DNA from: Bremerella cremea
GTDB lineage: Bacteria > Planctomycetota > Planctomycetia > Pirellulales > Pirellulaceae
Reading direction: 5' to 3'
Assembly (NCBI RefSeq): GCF_003335505.1
Contig: NZ_QPEX01000010.1
Span: 806,001-870,000, forward strand
Length of the DNA: 64,000 nt
Below the pieces are notes generated by a model. The model was given only the letters and a program-made list of their open reading frames with translations, ran no database searches and was not told the origin of the DNA. The translations under genes were made by a program, and so were the position numbers. Every line of letters begins with the position of its first letter. The first letter of the stretch is position 1. This document shows, piece by piece, positions 60,264-64,000 of the stretch.

Positions 60264-62279
60264 GTGAACGGACTCAATCCGCCACAGCAAGAAGCGGTCA
60301 ATACGTTGTCAGGTCCTATGCTGGTGCTGGCTGGGGCTGGTTCGGGCAAAACCCGTGTGGTGACGTTTCGGATCGCGAATCTTATTCGCCACGGTATTAA
60401 GCCGCAGCGAATCCTAGCCGTGACGTTCACCAACAAAGCTGCCGCCGAAATGAAGGAGCGGGCCCTCAAATTGCTGGGCAAGCATACCGAGGACGAACCG
60501 GTCGTTTCGACGTTCCACTCTCATTGTGTTCGTATCCTTCGTCGACATATTAACCACTTGGGCTACCCGAACACCTATACCATTTACGACCGTAGCGATC
60601 AGGAAATGGTGGCACGTGGTGTTCTCCGCGAAATTCGCGTCCCCAACGAAACACTTCGCCCAGGCGATCTGCTGAACTTCATCAGCCGCTGGAAATCGGC
60701 GGGTATCCGCCCTAAAGACGCGTTTGCCCATGCCGATACCGACAAAGCCCACCTGGCTGCGGTTGCTTTCCGGCGGTATCAAAACGCCCTTAAGTCGTGT
60801 GGAGCACTCGACTTTGATGATTTGCTGCTTTGTACCGAAGAGCTTTTCACCAACTTCCCCGCTGTGCGCGATCAAGAAGCGGCCCTGTTCGATCACGTGA
60901 TGATCGACGAATATCAAGACACCAACGCTTCGCAGTATCGCATCGTGCGTGGTTTGGCCGAAGGGCACCGGAATTTGTGCGTGGTGGGAGACGACGACCA
61001 GTCGATTTACTCGTGGCGCGGGGCCGAAGTGAAGCATATTCTGCGATTCGGCGAAGACTGGCCCGACGCCAAAATGATTTACCTGGCCGATAATTATCGC
61101 TGCACCAGCGCCATTTTGACGGTGGCCAACCGCCTGGTCGCTTTCAATACAACTCGCTACGACAAAATCCTAAACGCAGCCCGCCCTGGCGGCGATCAGC
61201 CCAAAGTGCTGTATTTCAAGGACGAGGAAAAAGAAGCGGAAGAAATCGTGGGGGATATTGCCCGCAAGATCAACGATCCCAACGTCGAGCCACGTGACTT
61301 TGCGATTTTGTTCCGCACCAACGAACAGCCGCGGGCCTTCGAGCAGCAGTTCCGGGCAATGAACATCCCCTACACGCTGATCGGTGGGATGTCGTTCTTC
61401 GACCGGAAAGAAGTCCGCGATATTTTGTCGTATTTGAAGCTGATCAATTCCCATCAAGACGAAGTCTCGCTGCTGCGAATCATCAACGTTCCACCACGCG
61501 GGATCGGGCAGAAAACGGTAAAAGACCTGCTCGATCACGCAACCAACGAAGGCAAACCGCTGTGGGACGTGCTACCGCAAGCCGCCGCCCTGCGGGGTGG
61601 AGCTTCAACGACCACGACCGACGCGATTCAAAAATTTGTTCGCCTGATCAAGCATTATCATGGACGGCTGGGGAAAGACACGCTGACCGATATCGTCCGT
61701 GATTTGATTGGGGCAATCGGCTACCAACAGGAACTCCAGCGGCTGTACCCTGACCCCAACGACCGTGAATCGCGTGAAGCAGCCGTCGAACAGGTCGTCA
61801 ACGCCGTGAGTGCCTACGAAGAGAAGAAGAAAAAGAAAGCCACCCTGGCCGGTTTCCTTGACGACACCGCCCTGGCAGGGGACGGCTTCGACAACGAGAA
61901 GGAAAAGCAGCTCAAAAAGAACGGCGTTATCTTAATGACGCTACACGCGGCCAAAGGACTCGAATTCCCCTATGTTTACATGGTCGGGATGGAAGAAGGG
62001 ATCTTGCCTCATCAGCGCAGCTTGAAAGATGGGGACGAAGCGATCGAAGAGGAACGCCGCTTGTGTTACGTAGGGATCACTAGGGCTCAAGAACGTTTAA
62101 CCTTCTCGTTCGCCCTCGCTCGCAAGAAGTGGGGGAAGCCTCGCCCAACCGAAACGAGCCGATTCCTTTACGAATTAACCGGCCAGGCCGATAATCCGAA
62201 TGCCTCGAAAGCCAAAGCCCAAGCAACCGGGCCCAAAGCCCCCCCCAAACGCCCATCGGCGGGGGCTCGTCGCCGGTAA
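60264..62279 (+). CDS. UvrD/PcrA/Rep-family DNA helicase
   Basis: A 671-residue superfamily 1A 3'-5' helicase, GTG start at 60264 (MNGLNPPQQEAV). Motifs in order: Q-motif LNPPQQEAV, Walker A AGAGSGKT (23-30), Ia VTFTNKAAAEMKER, II VMIDEYQDTN, III VVGDDDQSIYSWRGA, IV ILFRTNEQPRAFEQQF, V VILMTLHAAKGLEF and VI RRLCYVGITRAQERL. It unwinds DNA in repair and replication restart. The C-terminus is a Lys/Ala/Pro-rich tail. A small membrane protein gene follows 33 bases downstream. Confidence 0.95.
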   Translation: MNGLNPPQQEAVNTLSGPMLVLAGAGSGKTRVVTFRIANLIRHGIKPQRILAVTFTNKAAAEMKERALKLLGKHTEDEPVVSTFHSHCVRILRRHINHLGYPNTYTIYDRSDQEMVARGVLREIRVPNETLRPGDLLNFISRWKSAGIRPKDAFAHADTDKAHLAAVAFRRYQNALKSCGALDFDDLLLCTEELFTNFPAVRDQEAALFDHVMIDEYQDTNASQYRIVRGLAEGHRNLCVVGDDDQSIYSWRGAEVKHILRFGEDWPDAKMIYLADNYRCTSAILTVANRLVAFNTTRYDKILNAARPGGDQPKVLYFKDEEKEAEEIVGDIARKINDPNVEPRDFAILFRTNEQPRAFEQQFRAMNIPYTLIGGMSFFDRKEVRDILSYLKLINSHQDEVSLLRIINVPPRGIGQKTVKDLLDHATNEGKPLWDVLPQAAALRGGASTTTTDAIQKFVRLIKHYHGRLGKDTLTDIVRDLIGAIGYQQELQRLYPDPNDRESREAAVEQVVNAVSAYEEKKKKKATLAGFLDDTALAGDGFDNEKEKQLKKNGVILMTLHAAKGLEFPYVYMVGMEEGILPHQRSLKDGDEAIEEERRLCYVGITRAQERLTFSFALARKKWGKPRPTETSRFLYELTGQADNPNASKAKAQATGPKAPPKRPSAGARRR

Positions 62280-62312
62280 ACCGTTTTCAGTCGCTAAAAA
62301 AGGGGATCCGCA

Positions 62313-62813
62313 ATGCAGCCGTTTCAAAGCCCCTTAGGCGATGCTCCAACGTCGCTATCCCCTGAGAACCCCAAGCTATCATTAGGCGTCATCTTCGGGC
62401 GTTTCTTAATTTCGCTAGTCGCCTGGGCTGTTCACGTCTTGGTAGCAGGGGGATTGTTCCTGGTCTTCGTCAAAACGGTGCCCATGGCTTGGGAATTCGC
62501 CGAGCAGCAAGATCTCGATTTAGCACCAATCACGGAGCTCACCTTTCATATTTCGATGCTTTTCGTCAACTACTCCTATTTAGTGGGAGTTTGGCTATTG
62601 TTGTTTGATCTGCCCACTGCAGTTGCCGTCTGCTATTTGCCGCATCGTTACCAATGGGTGACCTGGATCTGGTTCACCAGCATCATTCTTCTCGGCTTCT
62701 TGCTGGTTGTATTTGCTGCGACAGGCGTTTGCTTGCTGTTTGCGGCCTTCACTTTCCAGCTATCTGCGATTTTCTTGAAATATTCGACAGCACTGATAAG
62801 TTTACCTCTCTAG
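62313..62813 (+). CDS. Small multi-span membrane protein of unknown function
   Basis: A 166-residue hydrophobic protein with three or four predicted spans: FLISLVAWAVHVLVAGGLFLVF (about 30-51), MLFVNYSYLVGVWLLLFDL (about 80-98), WIWFTSIILLGFLLVVFAATG (about 115-136) and possibly LLFAAFTFQLSAIFL. The pattern resembles pilus- or secretion-related GspF/prepilin-inhibitor-like small proteins only vaguely, so no family is claimed. It probably shares a transcript with the helicase. Confidence 0.6.
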   Translation: MQPFQSPLGDAPTSLSPENPKLSLGVIFGRFLISLVAWAVHVLVAGGLFLVFVKTVPMAWEFAEQQDLDLAPITELTFHISMLFVNYSYLVGVWLLLFDLPTAVAVCYLPHRYQWVTWIWFTSIILLGFLLVVFAATGVCLLFAAFTFQLSAIFLKYSTALISLPL

Positions 62814-62965
62814 GGGTAAACTGGCGTCTCGGCATTTTAGGTTGTTTGACTTGAATAAATCTGGATAGGCGAAACTTTGTCGTTTCGTTAAACTAGTCGG
62901 GCAGTGCCAGCATGCACGATGCTATCGCATGATATTTCGAGGGCCGTCAGCCATGGAGAGAGGCC

Positions 62966-64000
62966 GTGACGCCTGGTTCCCCCTTCCGGTTCATTCAGAC
63001 CGGTGACATTCATCTCGATCAACCACTCGGCGGACTCGCCGAAGTTCCTAAACACCTGCGCGAGATTTTCTTGAGCGCTCCGCGTCAGGCGTTTCAGCAA
63101 GTGGTCGAGAATGCGCTATTGCATGAAGTCGACTTCATGCTGATCACCGGGAATGTGCTTGATGTACGGCAAAGTAGCCCCGTGATTGTCGGTTTCTTGC
63201 TCGACCAGCTCGAAACACTCAACGACGCCGGGATTAAGGTCTACTGGATCGGTGGCGAAAGCGACCCACCGGCCCGTTGGCCTGCTTCCATTCATCTGCC
63301 AGCCAACGTGCATACCGTCGGCCCTGGTAAGCCGGTCGAGATCCTTCATACCCGCGATGAAGTCGCCATCTGTAATATCATCGCCCAAGGCTTTATCGGG
63401 CGCGATCCGAGTTGGGGCCAGTTCCGCCCTGATGCGGCCGGTTTGTTTACAATTGCTGCCCTGCATGGCGATTTTGAATCGGAATCGATCGCCCGTAGCG
63501 GCATTCCTTATTGGGCACTCGGCGGAAAAGATCTCCGCAACAAGCTCAATGCTTCGCCAGCAATCGCCATCTATGCCGGCTCTCCCCAAGGACGAACCAC
63601 CACACACAATGGCCAGCGTGGTTGCACGCTGGTCGAGGTGGACGAGGAAGGTGACATCGCCATGGAAGCGATCCCGACCGATGTCTGCCGCTGGCAAAGT
63701 GAAATCATCGAGCTGGAAAACTGCAAAAAGCTCAGCGACCTGACCCAAATCATTCGCAACCGCCTTAACACGCTCAACACCACCAAAGGCAATCGCCAAT
63801 TGATGATCGATTGGCGCGTTATTGTTGCCAACGAGGCGACACGAGAACTGCTGAAGGAAGAGACTTGGCAACAAGTCACCGACGAATTGAACAAACAGTT
63901 CGGCCAGGAACCGATGGGTTCGTGGACCTACGAACTGACCGTCGAAACGGCGTCGGTCATTCCCGAAGCTTGGTACCAGGAACAATCGATCTGCGGCGAT
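62966..64000 (+). CDS. Mre11/SbcD-like metallophosphoesterase with degenerate metal site (partial)
   Basis: An open frame starting at GTG 62966 (MTPGSPFRFIQTGDIHL) and running to the window end (345 codons visible). The fold follows SbcD/Mre11 exonucleases: Asp14-x-His16 in TGDIHL is intact. The second motif is LITGNVLDV, where Asn63 replaces the usual Asp of GD-x-xD. The third is GESD (97-100) in place of GNHD. The final G-H-x-H motif, near ALGHIH in the family, is ALGGKD. The histidine of AALHG is kept. Loss of several ligands suggests a protein without the standard nuclease activity. Alternative start ATG 62953 is out of frame. Confidence 0.75.
   Translation, partial: MTPGSPFRFIQTGDIHLDQPLGGLAEVPKHLREIFLSAPRQAFQQVVENALLHEVDFMLITGNVLDVRQSSPVIVGFLLDQLETLNDAGIKVYWIGGESDPPARWPASIHLPANVHTVGPGKPVEILHTRDEVAICNIIAQGFIGRDPSWGQFRPDAAGLFTIAALHGDFESESIARSGIPYWALGGKDLRNKLNASPAIAIYAGSPQGRTTTHNGQRGCTLVEVDEEGDIAMEAIPTDVCRWQSEIIELENCKKLSDLTQIIRNRLNTLNTTKGNRQLMIDWRVIVANEATRELLKEETWQQVTDELNKQFGQEPMGSWTYELTVETASVIPEAWYQEQSICGD

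Noticed and set aside
63116..63985. Long minus-strand open frame (about 289 codons)
   Set aside because: It lies antisense to the Mre11-like frame, which has recognisable motifs; the antisense product has none.

Overview
The window reads as a chromosomal segment of a planctomycete, most likely a Pirellulaceae relative (Blastopirellula/Bremerella/Rhodopirellula type). Several families point there: a paired DUF1501 protein and planctomycete cytochrome c (PSD1/DUF1549/DUF1553) protein, two DUF1559 proteins (one a classic prepilin-like form), a secreted sulfatase, a giant secreted repeat protein with an N-terminal LEDRSML-type planctomycete extracellular motif, and a methenyl-tetrahydromethanopterin cyclohydrolase. 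There are about 50 protein genes, one tRNA, several strong terminators, three families of small intergenic palindromic repeats, and no rRNA, CRISPR array or intact transposon.

Layout. 0.5-9.5 kb: a secreted thioredoxin-like protein, malic enzyme with two small companions, a CAP-domain protein, a ParD-like/zeta toxin pair that looks AT-richer than its surroundings, a DUF2293 protein and an AI-2E-type membrane protein. 9.6-15.6 kb: sulfatase, a divergent amidohydrolase (lactonase-like) and the cadherin/Big-like repeat protein. 16.2-28.3 kb: eleven consecutive minus-strand genes forming a lipid/C1 block: fabI, fabZ-like, two phytoene-dehydrogenase-like FAD enzymes, an acyl carrier protein, a KAS II-like synthase, oleD, a zinc-ribbon membrane protein, oleC, an ATP-grasp ligase and mch. 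28.5-42.7 kb: mostly housekeeping (TPR-like membrane protein, RluD, BshB1-like deacetylase, CobL, 2-hydroxyacid dehydrogenase, Ntn-hydrolase, IscA-like and IscS-like proteins, Nudix, QueA, glycosyltransferase, RsmH, tRNA-Lys). 42.9-51.1 kb: DUF1501/PSD1 pair, DUF1802, a candidate structured RNA, and DUF1559 genes. 51.4-64 kb: a large zinc metalloprotease, a phosphotransferase, a DsbD-like reductase, a DUF559 pseudogene inside inverted repeats, a YihY-type membrane protein, a UvrD-type helicase, a small membrane protein and the start of an Mre11/SbcD-like protein that lacks several metal ligands.

The most interesting part is the 16.2-28.3 kb block. It combines a dedicated type II fatty acid synthase set (ACP, KAS, dehydratase, enoyl reductase) with two FAD-dependent desaturase/isomerase-like enzymes and the last-steps enzymes of head-to-head olefin synthesis (OleC, OleD), but without OleA or OleB in the window. 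Such a set could make an unusual unsaturated acyl chain and couple it into a long-chain hydrocarbon or related lipid. The second notable item is a candidate structured RNA at 48.53-48.71 kb, with a Shine-Dalgarno sequence complementary to almost the whole 16S 3' tail, a 13-codon reading frame, two further hairpins and a strong terminator.

Limits: all calls come from reading the sequence and from family knowledge; no database search was run. Start codons were chosen by domain boundaries and are uncertain where stated.
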